The notes: a model not told the origin generated them from the sequence alone. Numbered from the stretch's first letter, positions 17,606 through 27,168 are shown. The stretch is 64,000 nt of DNA from Faecalicatena contorta (GCF_021531975.1 NZ_JAFBIY010000006.1:124001-188000), one strand, 5' to 3'. Made by a program: numbers and translations.

Positions 17606-17950
17606 TTAAAACTCAACAGAACCTGTAGCTGTGTCATTGATTACATAGTAAACAGCTGCTTCCTCTGGTTTTATGTAAAGTTCCATAGTTTTGATGTCTC
17701 CAACTTTTTTGCCTGACTTTGTCCATGCTTTTTTTACATTTGCGATTATTTCTTTTTCCTCTACCTGTTTACCAAAACACTGTACAACTGTTTTTACTTT
17801 CATTTCTTTCTTTACAGTTGATTTTTTTGCAGTAGATTTCTTTTCTGCCGTTTTCTTTGTAGTTGCTTTTTCTGTTGTGGAAGATTTAGCCGGCTCAGCT
17901 TTTACAGCCTCGGTTGCTTTTGTTACAGTTGTTACTTTTTTAGTCGCCAT
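17606..17950 (-). CDS. DUF6465-like protein with basic, Lys/Thr/Ala-rich tail
   Basis: A 114-aa protein in two parts. Residues 1-50 are a low-complexity Lys/Thr/Ala/Ser tail (repeated TKK and AKKS) reminiscent of histone H1 tails. Residues 51-114 form a compact domain (VVQCFGKQVEEKEII...ELYIKPEEAAVYYVIND), as seen in the DUF6465 family of Clostridia. The basic tail suggests nucleic acid or polyanion binding, but no function is known. AGGAGG lies before the ATG, and a TATAAT box is visible near 17994. The gene stands alone between terminators. Confidence 0.75.
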   Translation of the reverse strand: MATKKVTTVTKATEAVKAEPAKSSTTEKATTKKTAEKKSTAKKSTVKKEMKVKTVVQCFGKQVEEKEIIANVKKAWTKSGKKVGDIKTMELYIKPEEAAVYYVINDTATGSVEF

Positions 17951-18083
17951 GATAATTCCTCCTAATATCTAACAAATAACTAACGCAGTATATTATACCA
18001 TATCGTGGAAAAAAAGCAATTTCGTATTCGTGAAACTTTTGTCGATATTTAACAAAAAACTATACATATTGCTGTATAAAATG

Positions 18084-18932
18084 CTAAATCACTTCCAGTA
18101 TGACACCGTCTGCTACCGCAAAACAATATAAAAGTCCAAGTATTTTCAGATTCTCATACTTGTTCTTATTCATCCGGAACAATACAACAAGTCCAATTCC
18201 GGCGCCGGAACATAGCCCGGAAATTACCGATGCGAAGGATATGGCCTCGTTCAAATACAGCTGGGTCAGCATAACAGACGCTGCACAATTCGGAATCAAT
18301 CCGATCAGTGCTGCAATTGCCGGCTGGAGCAGTGAATTCCCAAGCAAAACTTCCGACAGCTTCTGTATCCCCATTACCTCTATACACAGATTTAATGCCG
18401 CAGTAAATAAAAACAGATATATGGTCACTTTCACCGTATGGTTCCAGGCCGATTTCATGATACCAGCTCCACTTTTGTGACACCCACAGTGCTCACATAA
18501 TCCTCCGCTTTCCTTATGCACAGCAACGTATCTGCTCAGGAAAATATCAGTAATGTATCCTGCCACAACTGCAAAAACAATCTTTATTCCAAGCAGAGGG
18601 AGCACCTTACCGGTGCATCCCGGATTCCCAATCATAATCAGTATCGCTTCATCTGAAGTCGCAATAAACACAGCCAGAAGCGTTCCTGTCGATATGATCC
18701 CGCCGGCATAAAGATTCGCTGCCATAACCGAAAAACCACATTGTGGTATGCATCCTGCCAGTGCTCCAACAACTGGTCCGGCTTTTCCGACCTTCTTCAA
18801 TATCTGCTCTGTAAAATCTGTAGAATAATGCTCCAACGCTTCAATTAAAATAAATGCCACATATAAAAATGGAAGCATTTTTACGACATCTATGCATGCA
18901 TCGATACATATATCTGCCATCATTCCAAACAT
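18084..18932 (-). CDS. Putative 10-TM heavy-metal/manganese permease (ArsP_2-like)
   Basis: A 282-aa polytopic membrane protein with about eight to ten helices in two halves. Each half has a similar cysteine-bearing motif: GALAGCIPQCGFSVMAANLYAGG near residue 60 and IGLIPNCAASVMLTQLYLNEA near residue 215. This internal repeat and the cytoplasmic CEHCGCHKSG loop (about residues 145-155) fit the 'putative manganese transporter/heavy-metal exporter' family. The substrate is not determined. It is a single gene; the region upstream holds the terminator of the regulator gene behind it. Confidence 0.75.
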   Translation of the reverse strand: MFGMMADICIDACIDVVKMLPFLYVAFILIEALEHYSTDFTEQILKKVGKAGPVVGALAGCIPQCGFSVMAANLYAGGIISTGTLLAVFIATSDEAILIMIGNPGCTGKVLPLLGIKIVFAVVAGYITDIFLSRYVAVHKESGGLCEHCGCHKSGAGIMKSAWNHTVKVTIYLFLFTAALNLCIEVMGIQKLSEVLLGNSLLQPAIAALIGLIPNCAASVMLTQLYLNEAISFASVISGLCSGAGIGLVVLFRMNKNKYENLKILGLLYCFAVADGVILEVI

Positions 18933-18967
18933 TGCCGCCTCACCTTCCTGTTGCCTTTCCCTTCATC

Positions 18968-19001
18968 AAGAACCCCTCTGCTATATAACAGAGGGGTTCT
19001 T
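18968..19001. terminator. Hairpin between permease and XRE-FadR regulator
   Basis: A 13-bp stem (AAGAACCCCTCTG and its complement) with an 8-nt loop, 25 bp past the stop of the regulator gene at 19026. It marks the end of the allantoin operon. The T-run is weak on the minus strand. Confidence 0.7.
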
Positions 19002-19025
19002 TTGTAACTATATCTTGTAATTATA

Positions 19026-20024
19026 TCATCTGTAATTGTATCTGGCAATGGATTTTTCCAAATGCTCTTTCATTGCATTTGCAGCACCGTCTGCATCACT
19101 TGCAAGAATAAGACCATATATTTTCTGGTGCTCATCATATATTTCATGCAGCTGATCATCATCTACCATACCGCTTCCACTGACATGTTTCATGAGATTA
19201 CTGATCGTCTGTATCATACTGTATATGACCTGATTCCCGGAACATTCTGCTATACAGATGTGAAATTCCAGATCTGCACTCAGAAAATCTTTATAATCCC
19301 GTGCCACATACGCATTCCGTATTCTGTGAGAAATATCATATAATCTGTTCAGGCATTCCTCCTGCGTACAGCTTGCCGCAAGGTAAGCAGCCTTAAATTC
19401 AAGGAGGTTCCTTACTTCAATAATACTGTCAATCTGACTTCCGTTCAGGAATAATGACCAGGAGAGCGGAATAATGAAGAAATTCGCTTCATTACTACTG
19501 ATATACGTTCCCTGTCCCGGACGGATATCTATCATCCCCAGAACATCCAGAACCTTCAGCGCTTCACGAATCGCCGAACGACCAACACCCAGCTTGACAG
19601 CAAGTACTCTGTCAGATTCGATCTTGTCGCCTTTCTTCAGCTTTTTATCAAATAGCTGCTCCGCAAAATACATAGTCAGCCGGCTTAAAAGCTGATTGAT
19701 ACTTCCTTTTTTCCCATTTCCTCTGGCATTTGCGTCATTCCCCATATTATCAGGAAGGAGAATATTAATCTTTTCCACAAATTCCTCCGGAGGCATAGAA
19801 AATATCATCGAATCAATACCAAGCTCATCTGATACTGCCAGTATCACTTCATTCATTCTCGCCCCGCCTTTGGACTCAAGATTCGAAAGTGTGGCAATAC
19901 TCATAAGCGGTGCGCCGTCTGCTGTACTCAGAAAACGTGTGATAAATTCTTTCTGCGTCAGTCTGAGCGTTCTTCGAAGCAGACGAAGGTTTTCTTTTTT
20001 ATGTACTGCATTCAGTTCTCCCAT
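19026..20024 (-). CDS. XRE-GntR (FadR/FCD) fusion regulator of the allantoin operon
   Basis: A 332-aa regulator with an unusual build. Residues 10-75 form an XRE-like helix-turn-helix (LRLTQKEFITRFL ... SIATLSNLESKGG). After a linker comes a GntR winged helix (about 125-180, ESDRVLAVKLGVGRSAIREALKVL and PGQGTYI), then an FCD ligand domain whose metal/ligand residues (D/H-rich AADLEFHICIAECSGN, DEHQKI) are present. The start at 20024 follows CGGAGA; the earlier TTG lies in the end of allC. It closes the allantoin operon and is the likely repressor responding to a pathway intermediate. Confidence 0.85.
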   Translation of the reverse strand: MGELNAVHKKENLRLLRRTLRLTQKEFITRFLSTADGAPLMSIATLSNLESKGGARMNEVILAVSDELGIDSMIFSMPPEEFVEKINILLPDNMGNDANARGNGKKGSINQLLSRLTMYFAEQLFDKKLKKGDKIESDRVLAVKLGVGRSAIREALKVLDVLGMIDIRPGQGTYISSNEANFFIIPLSWSLFLNGSQIDSIIEVRNLLEFKAAYLAASCTQEECLNRLYDISHRIRNAYVARDYKDFLSADLEFHICIAECSGNQVIYSMIQTISNLMKHVSGSGMVDDDQLHEIYDEHQKIYGLILASDADGAANAMKEHLEKSIARYNYR

Positions 20025-20061
20025 ATGTTTCTCCGTTTCTCCCCTGCCTGCCTGACAATTA

Positions 20062-21300
20062 TTAAGCGAGAAGCTCCTTTGCAAGTTCAGCCATGATTAC
20101 AGATGCCTTTGCAAAATCACTGTACTTTGTAAATTCTACCGGGCAGTGGCTTCTTCCATCTTTACTCGGAACAAACAACATAACTGTCGGGATAACCTGA
20201 CCGATCTCAAGAGCATCGTGACCAGCACCACTTAAGATACGTTTATAGCTGTATCCTCTTTCCTTACATTTCTCTTCCATGATACCAAGCATCTTCTGAG
20301 AAAGTTCAACAGGTGTAATCGTCAGTTTGTTTTCCATCTCATAGCTTCCGCCCATTGCTTTTACTTCTTTGTCAAGAGCCGCACGGATTCTGTTTGTAAT
20401 ATCATTAATATTATCGTTGTTTCTGGAGCGAATGTCTACAGTAAATTCAACTTTTTCTGCAACAATATTCATTCCGCCCGGAGTTGTACGGATAAATCCT
20501 GTTGTTGCAACTGTTCCGTCTGCTTTTTCACGTGCCCAGTCAGGAATCTTGGAAATAACCTTTGTTGCAGCATCTACTGCATCCATACGCATATCCATAG
20601 GAGTTGTTCCTGCGTGGTCTGCTCTTCCGTGAACAGTTACCATGTAACGCTGAATACCAACGATACAGTCTACAAGACCAAGCTCAATGTTCTCAGCATC
20701 GAGAACCGGTCCCTGCTCAATGTGTGCCTCAAGGAATTCACCGATCTTGGAAATATCCCATCTCGCATCCTCGATCTTCTCCGGATCCAGTCCGTATCCC
20801 TTCATAGCATCGTAGATAGAAATTCCGTCTGTATCTTTAAATTTCTTACAATATTCTACATCTCTGTTTCCGAGCATTGCGCCTGAGCCAAAGTATCCTG
20901 TTCCAAAACGCATACCTTCTTCATCACAGAAACCAACAGCCACGAAATCTCTCTTTGGTGTGATTCCACTCTCTTTTAACTGTCTTGCAACCTCAACTGC
21001 ACATACAGCACCAGCAATACCGTCAAAATCTCCTCCGTTATATACAGAGTCATAATGGGAACCCATCATTACACAAGGTGCCTCAGGATCTTCTCCTCTT
21101 AATACACCAATGATATTTCCTGCAGCATCCTCTCTTACTTCAAGGCCTGCTTCTTCCATGATACTTCTTAAATAATTAACAGCATCTCTTGCTTCCGGTG
21201 TAAATGGAAGTCTTGTACATCCATCTCCCGGTGTAGCAGTAAACTGTTTCAGGTGTTCCAGATCTCTTGCAACTCTGCCTGTGATTTCTTCAATACCCAT
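20062..21300 (-). CDS. allC: Allantoate amidohydrolase (M20 amidase family)
   Basis: A 412-aa binuclear metal amidohydrolase. By context it hydrolyses allantoate to ureidoglycine + CO2 + NH3. The M20 metal ligands are visible in GSHYDSVYNGGDFDG, CDEEGMRF and EAHIEQGP, and the last in DGRSHCPVEF. The dimerisation-domain segment is GRADHAGTTPMDMR. Sequence alone does not separate allantoate amidohydrolase from N-carbamoyl-amino-acid hydrolases; the neighbours (allD, allE, allK, fdrA-ylbE) make AllC much the best call. It lies 20 bp after the 68-aa membrane gene. Confidence 0.88.
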   Translation of the reverse strand: MGIEEITGRVARDLEHLKQFTATPGDGCTRLPFTPEARDAVNYLRSIMEEAGLEVREDAAGNIIGVLRGEDPEAPCVMMGSHYDSVYNGGDFDGIAGAVCAVEVARQLKESGITPKRDFVAVGFCDEEGMRFGTGYFGSGAMLGNRDVEYCKKFKDTDGISIYDAMKGYGLDPEKIEDARWDISKIGEFLEAHIEQGPVLDAENIELGLVDCIVGIQRYMVTVHGRADHAGTTPMDMRMDAVDAATKVISKIPDWAREKADGTVATTGFIRTTPGGMNIVAEKVEFTVDIRSRNNDNINDITNRIRAALDKEVKAMGGSYEMENKLTITPVELSQKMLGIMEEKCKERGYSYKRILSGAGHDALEIGQVIPTVMLFVPSKDGRSHCPVEFTKYSDFAKASVIMAELAKELLA

Positions 21301-21320
21301 ACTATTTACCTTTCCTTTTC

Positions 21321-21527
21321 TTATTTATCCTGTTTCCCTGGTTTCAGTATATATACCTTTACCGGTGAATACAGCATAGCTGCTACCATAATAACGAACC
21401 CTGCCATACATACGGCACTGTTTGCCATGTTAAGCCCTGCCATTATGATAAAAAAAGCAACCATGATTACTATAAATGCGATTGTAAGTCCGCCTTCTTT
21501 TGTCTTAAAAAAACTCTTCTTTTCCAT
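21321..21527 (-). CDS. 68-aa two-helix membrane protein
   Basis: A small protein with a basic N-terminus (MEKKSFFKTKEGG), two hydrophobic helices (about residues 14-30 and 36-55) and a basic C-terminal tail (LKPGKQDK). No family recognised. It lies between lctP (27 bp) and allC (20 bp) with its own AGGAGA site, so it is a genuine operon member. The position suggests an accessory subunit of the transporter, which is inference. Confidence 0.75.
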   Translation of the reverse strand: MEKKSFFKTKEGGLTIAFIVIMVAFFIIMAGLNMANSAVCMAGFVIMVAAMLYSPVKVYILKPGKQDK

Positions 21528-21554
21528 TTTGTCAGCGTCTCCTATCCTTCAGAT

Positions 21555-23165
21555 CTATATCGCTACCAGTACATATAAGATTGCACCGATAACAATAGCA
21601 GCCGGTATCGAAATTACCATAATCTTCTTAAGAACCTCTCCCTCTCTTCCGAGAATATTCGCAGTCGTTGTTCCAAGAATGATCTTACTTGGGCTGACTG
21701 CACTTCCGATTGCTCCACCTGCAGACTGTGCACCCAGTACTGCAGAAGTATTTACTCCCAGAAGATTAGCAGTTGTACTCTGGAATCCTCCGAACAGAAT
21801 GTTGGAGCTCATATTGCTTCCTGTCATAAATGTTCCGAGAAGTCCTACAAATGGTGCGAAGATCACATAAATCTTACCAAGCACATTTGCGATACCGTTT
21901 GCAAGTACTACCGTCTGTCCTGTACCATCCATGATCTTGGACATGATAACAAGACCAATTACGGAAATACCTGACGGCATTGTCATAGAAACTGACTTTA
22001 CAAAAATTCTTTTTACTCCGCCTTCTTTTATCCAGCCATGCTTCTTATAATACAGAAGACCTGCAATGGCAGATAAAAAGAGGAACATGCTGGCATGTGT
22101 AAATGGATGGAATGCAGAGAAACAATCCACTGCTTCATTCACATATCCATATCCTGTAGATGTCTCCGGGAATGACAGGCCGAAAGACACCTTGTTAAGC
22201 ACTGTGTTAATTGGTTTTACCAATAATACAACGAGTGTGAGGATAGAAAGGAGGAAATATGGTACAAAAGCCTGTACCAATGTCATATCCTCTGGTGCAT
22301 CATTACTGCCGGATTCTGCGAAATCACGATTCATGATCACACTGTCCTCCACACACCACTCTTCCTTGTACATCTTTGTTCTTCCCAGTAACAGAATAAC
22401 GATCAGAGAAACAACAGCAGGTACAAAACAGGAAATAGTAGTATTTACCTGGGTAAGCAATAACTCTCCACCGCCCTGGATCACAGATAAGATCAGCACT
22501 GCCGGCAGACCTTTCTTTATAGCCTTTCCTTTTCCATAGAACCAGCAGAATGCAAAGCCGGCAATTGTACTCCAGAACCAGATAAATGCTGCTGTCCAGA
22601 GTGCTGTTTTCAAATACTCAGGGCTGCCTGCGCTTAAATTCGCAGACATTGCCAGTGAGTCCCATGCAGCTCCCAGTGTTCCAAACGTATTTCCCCATGC
22701 CTGTCCTAAAAGCGGAATAATAACTGCCCATAAAGGCTTCACTCCTATCCCAATCAACAGTGGTGCACCTACTGCTACCGGCACACCGAATCCTGTGATT
22801 CCCTGAAGGAAGCTCTCAAAGATCCAGCCCATAGCCAGCACGAGTAAGAGCTCATTAGGCAGAAGCTTACGCATTCCATTTCGTATGACAAGAAATGCTT
22901 TTGCTTCATCGCCGACCTGATACATAAGTATCGCCGTCCAGACAATAATCATAATAATGAGCGCATTCCATATTCCTTTTGCACTTTCCGATGCCAGAAG
23001 GGTAATGTCTGCCTTATAGAATACAACACCTGTAAATATTGTGATCAGAACACCGACCGGTGCTGCTTCTGTTGCTCCCCATCCACATTTAATCATTAAA
23101 ACTAACAGTACGACAATCGGCAAAAATGCCATTATCCACATAAATAAATTGACTGGTATATTCAT
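21555..23165 (-). CDS. L-lactate permease-family carrier, possible oxamate transporter
   Basis: A 536-aa LctP/LldP-family permease with about 12-14 helices. Family signatures include WIFESFLQGITGFGVPVAVGAPLL and AGGAIGSAVSPSKIILGTTTA. In other bacteria the family carries lactate or glycolate with protons. Here it is embedded in the allantoin operon, 15 bp after the carbamate kinase gene. The pathway's end product, oxamate, is a close structural analogue of pyruvate/lactate, so an oxamate (or glyoxylate-type) exporter is a reasonable inference. Substrate is unproven. Confidence 0.85.
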   Translation of the reverse strand: MNIPVNLFMWIMAFLPIVVLLVLMIKCGWGATEAAPVGVLITIFTGVVFYKADITLLASESAKGIWNALIIMIIVWTAILMYQVGDEAKAFLVIRNGMRKLLPNELLLVLAMGWIFESFLQGITGFGVPVAVGAPLLIGIGVKPLWAVIIPLLGQAWGNTFGTLGAAWDSLAMSANLSAGSPEYLKTALWTAAFIWFWSTIAGFAFCWFYGKGKAIKKGLPAVLILSVIQGGGELLLTQVNTTISCFVPAVVSLIVILLLGRTKMYKEEWCVEDSVIMNRDFAESGSNDAPEDMTLVQAFVPYFLLSILTLVVLLVKPINTVLNKVSFGLSFPETSTGYGYVNEAVDCFSAFHPFTHASMFLFLSAIAGLLYYKKHGWIKEGGVKRIFVKSVSMTMPSGISVIGLVIMSKIMDGTGQTVVLANGIANVLGKIYVIFAPFVGLLGTFMTGSNMSSNILFGGFQSTTANLLGVNTSAVLGAQSAGGAIGSAVSPSKIILGTTTANILGREGEVLKKIMVISIPAAIVIGAILYVLVAI

Positions 23166-23180
23166 GATGTATCTCCTAAA

Positions 23181-24116
23181 TTACTGATGTATTACGGTTC
23201 CTGTTTTTCCTGCAATTCCTTCTGCTGCTTTATCAAGAAGCGTGATCAGTGCACGGCGTCCTTCGCCGGATTCTGCAAATCTGACTGCAGCTTCCACTTT
23301 TGGAAGCATAGAGCCTTTTGCGAACTGCTCCTGCGCGATATATTCTTTTGCCTGTTCTACTGTAAGATCAGAAAGCCATTCCTGATTTTCTTTTCCCCAG
23401 TTGATCGCAACTTTTTCAACAGCAGTAAGAATAACGAGGAAATCAGCACCAAGTTCTGCTGCAAGAAGACTACTTGCGTTATCTTTATCAATAACTGCAT
23501 TCGTTCCTACCAGCTTACCATCCTGGCTGACAACCGGAATTCCGCCGCCGCCGCAGGTAATAACGATATGTCCCGCACCAACAAGGGTCTTAATCGTCTC
23601 TAACTCACGGATTCTCTTCGGCATCGGTGAAGCCACTACGATCCTGTAACCTCTTCCGGCATCTTCCATACAACGGATACCATTTGCTTCGTTTTCTTCA
23701 GCTTCTTCTTTTGTCATAAATCTTCCGATAGGCTTTGTAGGATTCTCAAATGCCGGATCATCCGGATCAACTTCTACCTGTGAAAGAATGGTAGATACTT
23801 TTCCGTCGATTCCACGGCTAAAGAGCTCATACTTGATTGCATTCTGCAGATCAATTCCGATATAACCCTGACTCATTGCCACACTTGTCGGAAGTGGAAC
23901 TTGTTTATAATTCTGCTGCATAACGATCAAATTGTCCATCGCATTCTGAATCATACCTACCTGAGGTCCATTTCCATGTGTAACGATGATATCGAGACCC
24001 TGCTGAGCAAGGTCTACGATAACTTTCGCAGTATTGGCAACTGCTTCTTTTTGTTCTTCAATATCTTTACCAAGGGCATTTCCCCCAAGGGCAATGACAA
24101 CTTTTTTCTTTTCCAT
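23181..24116 (-). CDS. allK: Catabolic carbamate kinase
   Basis: A 311-aa amino-acid-kinase-fold enzyme that converts carbamoyl phosphate + ADP to ATP + CO2 + NH3. The N-terminal phosphate-binding VIALGGNALG, the HGNGPQVGM loop, and CGGGGIPVV with DKDNASSLLAAELGAD are diagnostic of carbamate kinase. Its position 16 bp after the fdrA-ylbE fusion shows that it harvests the carbamoyl phosphate made by the oxamate carbamoyltransferase, the energy-yielding step of allantoin fermentation. Confidence 0.93.
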   Translation of the reverse strand: MEKKKVVIALGGNALGKDIEEQKEAVANTAKVIVDLAQQGLDIIVTHGNGPQVGMIQNAMDNLIVMQQNYKQVPLPTSVAMSQGYIGIDLQNAIKYELFSRGIDGKVSTILSQVEVDPDDPAFENPTKPIGRFMTKEEAEENEANGIRCMEDAGRGYRIVVASPMPKRIRELETIKTLVGAGHIVITCGGGGIPVVSQDGKLVGTNAVIDKDNASSLLAAELGADFLVILTAVEKVAINWGKENQEWLSDLTVEQAKEYIAQEQFAKGSMLPKVEAAVRFAESGEGRRALITLLDKAAEGIAGKTGTVIHQ

Positions 24117-24132
24117 AGCTGACTCCTATCTG

Positions 24133-27100
24133 TTATGCCTCAAAGCCTAACTTCTTAGCATAAGCAACAATTGCTTTCTCGAAGCACTCGATCGGCGGGT
24201 GAACTGTACCTGCACCAATCTGTCCTCTTCCAGCTACCTTATTAGCAATACCCGTATTGATAACCGGTGTAATACCTTTTTCAACAACAAGTCTTGCATC
24301 GATACCAAGACAGATTCCCTGGAAGTTCCATGTTGGAACAGTGAAGTTCGGATTTCTGTCAATAACAATTTCCATCATCTCATTACTTGTACGAAGGGCA
24401 TCCTCGTAACCGCCTGCACCTACGAATCTTGTAACAGCAGGAGCTGCGATCATAGCCATACCACCGACACCAAATGTCTCTGTGATAGCACTGTCACCCA
24501 TATCCGGACAAGCATCTTCTGCATCATAGCCTGTGAAGTACAGACCCTGTGGTGTGTTAACCGGACCTGTGAACCACTCGTCACCCATACCAGCGATACG
24601 GATACCGAATTCATATCCGTTACGGCACATAGCTGTAACGATTGTTCCGTCTGTTCCCTTGCGGGCATCATCCATAACAGCCTTACCTGTAGCCATCATG
24701 ATGTTCAGGAAGAACTGATCTGTATCAGCAAGGAACTTGATTACGTCGTAACGATCCTTCTCGTCCATATCCATAGCAGTGATGATTGGAGCCATCTCTT
24801 TTAAGAATGCAAGAGATGCAGCGATATTTCTCTGATGGAACTCATCACCCATTGCAACTGCCTTTGCTACTAATGGATTAATTGCAAGTCCGTTCTCCAT
24901 AGAACGAAGTGCTTTTCCAAGTGTTGGGCCAAGAACGTCTCTCATCCAACGAAGTCTGTTTACAACTTCTTCATCATATGCTCCGAAACGAAGAACTTTA
25001 CCGATACCTTCATTCATTGTACAGTAAGCTCTGTTTCCGCCTGTTTCATTTTCCACTACAAATACTGCCATGTTTGGAGATGTGATACCACCCATCGGTC
25101 CAACTGCATCACAGTGGTGACATGGGATGAACTTAATCTCACCGTTCTCAAGCATTCTTCTTGCTTCTTCCTCTGTGTCTGCCCACTCTTCGAACATTAC
25201 AGCACCAACACAGGATCCCTGCATCGGATCTGGCATGTTTTCGTAAGCTACCGGAGGACCTGCATGAAGGATAACTTTTCCATTGTTCTCTGCAAACTGC
25301 GGGATTACCTCTTTTGCACGAACGTTATCCTTAAGCACCGGCTGACTTGCAACAACCTTTGCAATTACCTGACGGTTAAGTTCATCAATTCCCTCGTAAT
25401 TTCTTAAGAAATTCAGAGTCTTGATCAGTTTTACATTTCCGCCTGCCGGTGGCTGCCAGTCATACTGTACCACTTCACATCCAAATTCTTCTACAACTTC
25501 TGCGAAGCTCTTAAGACCAATATTGATAATGTTTGGTTTCTCAGAAAGTAATGCACGAAGCTTTTCAGAAGGTGCTGCCTTCTCTACTTCCACTACTTCT
25601 TTCGCACGGATTTCTTTTACCGGCTCCTCGAAATCTCTTCCGATTGCACGGATTGCTGTACGGCACGCAAGCTTGTTGTTCTCACATACGATTACGCCAG
25701 CTTCTTTTAATTTATTTACAGCTTCATCATATCCCTGGAAGTCAAGTCTTGTACCACAAACTGTTGCGATAAAGAATACTTTTCTTCCGGCAGCTTCTGC
25801 TTTTTCTTTCAGTTCAACGATGGTTGGAAGCAATGCTCCTGCCATATCTTCGTGTGAACCATAACCAAGCATGATATCCAGAAGTACTACTCCTGTTGTC
25901 TCGTCATCAACTGCACTCTTCATGCACTGGATACGCATAGCCGGATCGATCATTGGGTGTGGTTTGCCCTGTGTATAAGCATCATCCCCAAGGTCAACTA
26001 CTACGTTTCCATCTAACTGAAGCATATAACCTTCGATATCTTCTGGTGGAACTTTACAGTTCATAGCATCTTTGATCAGCATAGCTGCTTCATTTGCAAG
26101 TGTACCACCTGAGTAGTATGCTTTGATTGTTTTTCCATCTTCTGCTTTATAGAATTCAGATTCATCAACATCAAGTGTCGCTTCTGGAATTTCAGTTCCT
26201 CTTGCAAGACTTACTGCAAGACGAGCTGCCTCATCCAATGTATATGCATGATAGAAGTTTTCCTCATGATACTCTGGTTTTTCTCCAACAAACAGTGTAA
26301 CTACCGGTTTGCTGTATGTTGAAAGTCTTGCAGCGATTTTATCTCTAACTTCTTTTGCTGGCGGTTTAGAAACGATCAATAATACTTTTACTGTGTCGTC
26401 TTCTTCCATTGCATCGATCATATCCATCATTGTAATACCACCGATCTCAGCTCTTAAGTCACGTCCACCGATTCCGATTGCATTTGTAACACCTTCACCA
26501 AGTCTGTCGATAATCGTTGTTACTTCCTGGATACCAGTTCCTGAGGCTCCGATCACACCGATAGAGCCTTTTGATACTTTGTTTGTAAATGCGATTGGAA
26601 CACCCTGAATGATTCCCGTACCACAGTCAGGACCCATAACTGCAAGTCCCTTTGCATGAGCTTTTTCTTTTAACGCTTTCTCATCTTCAACAGTTACATT
26701 GTCAGAGAACATAAATACATTTAATCCCTCATCAAGGGCACGGTCAGCTTCTAATGCTGCATATGCTCCAGGAATAGAGATAACTGCAAGATTCGCTTCC
26801 GGTGCTTTCTTAAGCGCTTTATCCCATGATTTCACACTCTCAGTACCTTTTTTTCCTTCACTTGCTGTAGCCTGTTTCTTTAAAAATTCTTCTACTTTCT
26901 CCATTACTACATCGAGAACAGCATCTTCCTCGATATCCGCAACAACTACCATGTCATTCGCAGTAGCAGCCATCAGCTCTTCTGTATCAAGTCCACTTGT
27001 CTTGAAGATATCTTTGTTGGCAGGAGTAGCCATCATAACCTGAATCTTGTTTACTCCTTCCAGAGAAGAAATCTCATTTGTCAAAAGCATCAGAACAACG

Positions 27101-27141
27101 GAATCCTGATAACTGCCTTTTTTTACAACTGTTTTTAACAT
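24133..27141 (-). CDS. Oxamate carbamoyltransferase subunits AllF (FdrA) and AllG (YlbE) fused
   Basis: A 1002-aa natural fusion. Residues 1 to about 515 are FdrA-like, a succinyl-CoA-synthetase-like fold with nucleotide loops GVIGASGTGIQE and MGPDCGTGII, plus LDIMLGYGSHEDMAGA. A charged linker (about 516-532) leads to residues 533-1002, a full YlbE/DUF1116 domain with CHHCDAVGPMGGI. In E. coli these are separate adjacent genes which, with YlbF (AllH), form the enzyme that phosphorolyses oxalurate to oxamate + carbamoyl phosphate. There is no frameshift sign; the frame is continuous. The third subunit is the DUF2877 gene at 34099. Confidence 0.9.
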   Translation of the reverse strand: MLKTVVKKGSYQDSVVLMLLTNEISSLEGVNKIQVMMATPANKDIFKTSGLDTEELMAATANDMVVVADIEEDAVLDVVMEKVEEFLKKQATASEGKKGTESVKSWDKALKKAPEANLAVISIPGAYAALEADRALDEGLNVFMFSDNVTVEDEKALKEKAHAKGLAVMGPDCGTGIIQGVPIAFTNKVSKGSIGVIGASGTGIQEVTTIIDRLGEGVTNAIGIGGRDLRAEIGGITMMDMIDAMEEDDTVKVLLIVSKPPAKEVRDKIAARLSTYSKPVVTLFVGEKPEYHEENFYHAYTLDEAARLAVSLARGTEIPEATLDVDESEFYKAEDGKTIKAYYSGGTLANEAAMLIKDAMNCKVPPEDIEGYMLQLDGNVVVDLGDDAYTQGKPHPMIDPAMRIQCMKSAVDDETTGVVLLDIMLGYGSHEDMAGALLPTIVELKEKAEAAGRKVFFIATVCGTRLDFQGYDEAVNKLKEAGVIVCENNKLACRTAIRAIGRDFEEPVKEIRAKEVVEVEKAAPSEKLRALLSEKPNIINIGLKSFAEVVEEFGCEVVQYDWQPPAGGNVKLIKTLNFLRNYEGIDELNRQVIAKVVASQPVLKDNVRAKEVIPQFAENNGKVILHAGPPVAYENMPDPMQGSCVGAVMFEEWADTEEEARRMLENGEIKFIPCHHCDAVGPMGGITSPNMAVFVVENETGGNRAYCTMNEGIGKVLRFGAYDEEVVNRLRWMRDVLGPTLGKALRSMENGLAINPLVAKAVAMGDEFHQRNIAASLAFLKEMAPIITAMDMDEKDRYDVIKFLADTDQFFLNIMMATGKAVMDDARKGTDGTIVTAMCRNGYEFGIRIAGMGDEWFTGPVNTPQGLYFTGYDAEDACPDMGDSAITETFGVGGMAMIAAPAVTRFVGAGGYEDALRTSNEMMEIVIDRNPNFTVPTWNFQGICLGIDARLVVEKGITPVINTGIANKVAGRGQIGAGTVHPPIECFEKAIVAYAKKLGFEA

Positions 27142-27168
27142 GTTATTTCTCCTTTCCCATCCTCTTAA

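Noticed and set aside
21555-23165. True L-lactate permease for lactate metabolism
   Set aside because: No lactate dehydrogenase or lactate-utilisation gene is nearby, and its neighbours are all allantoin genes; kept only as a family name.
24133-27141. Frameshift or assembly join creating the FdrA-YlbE fusion
   Set aside because: The frame is unbroken, both halves are full length, a natural-looking charged linker joins them and codon use does not change.
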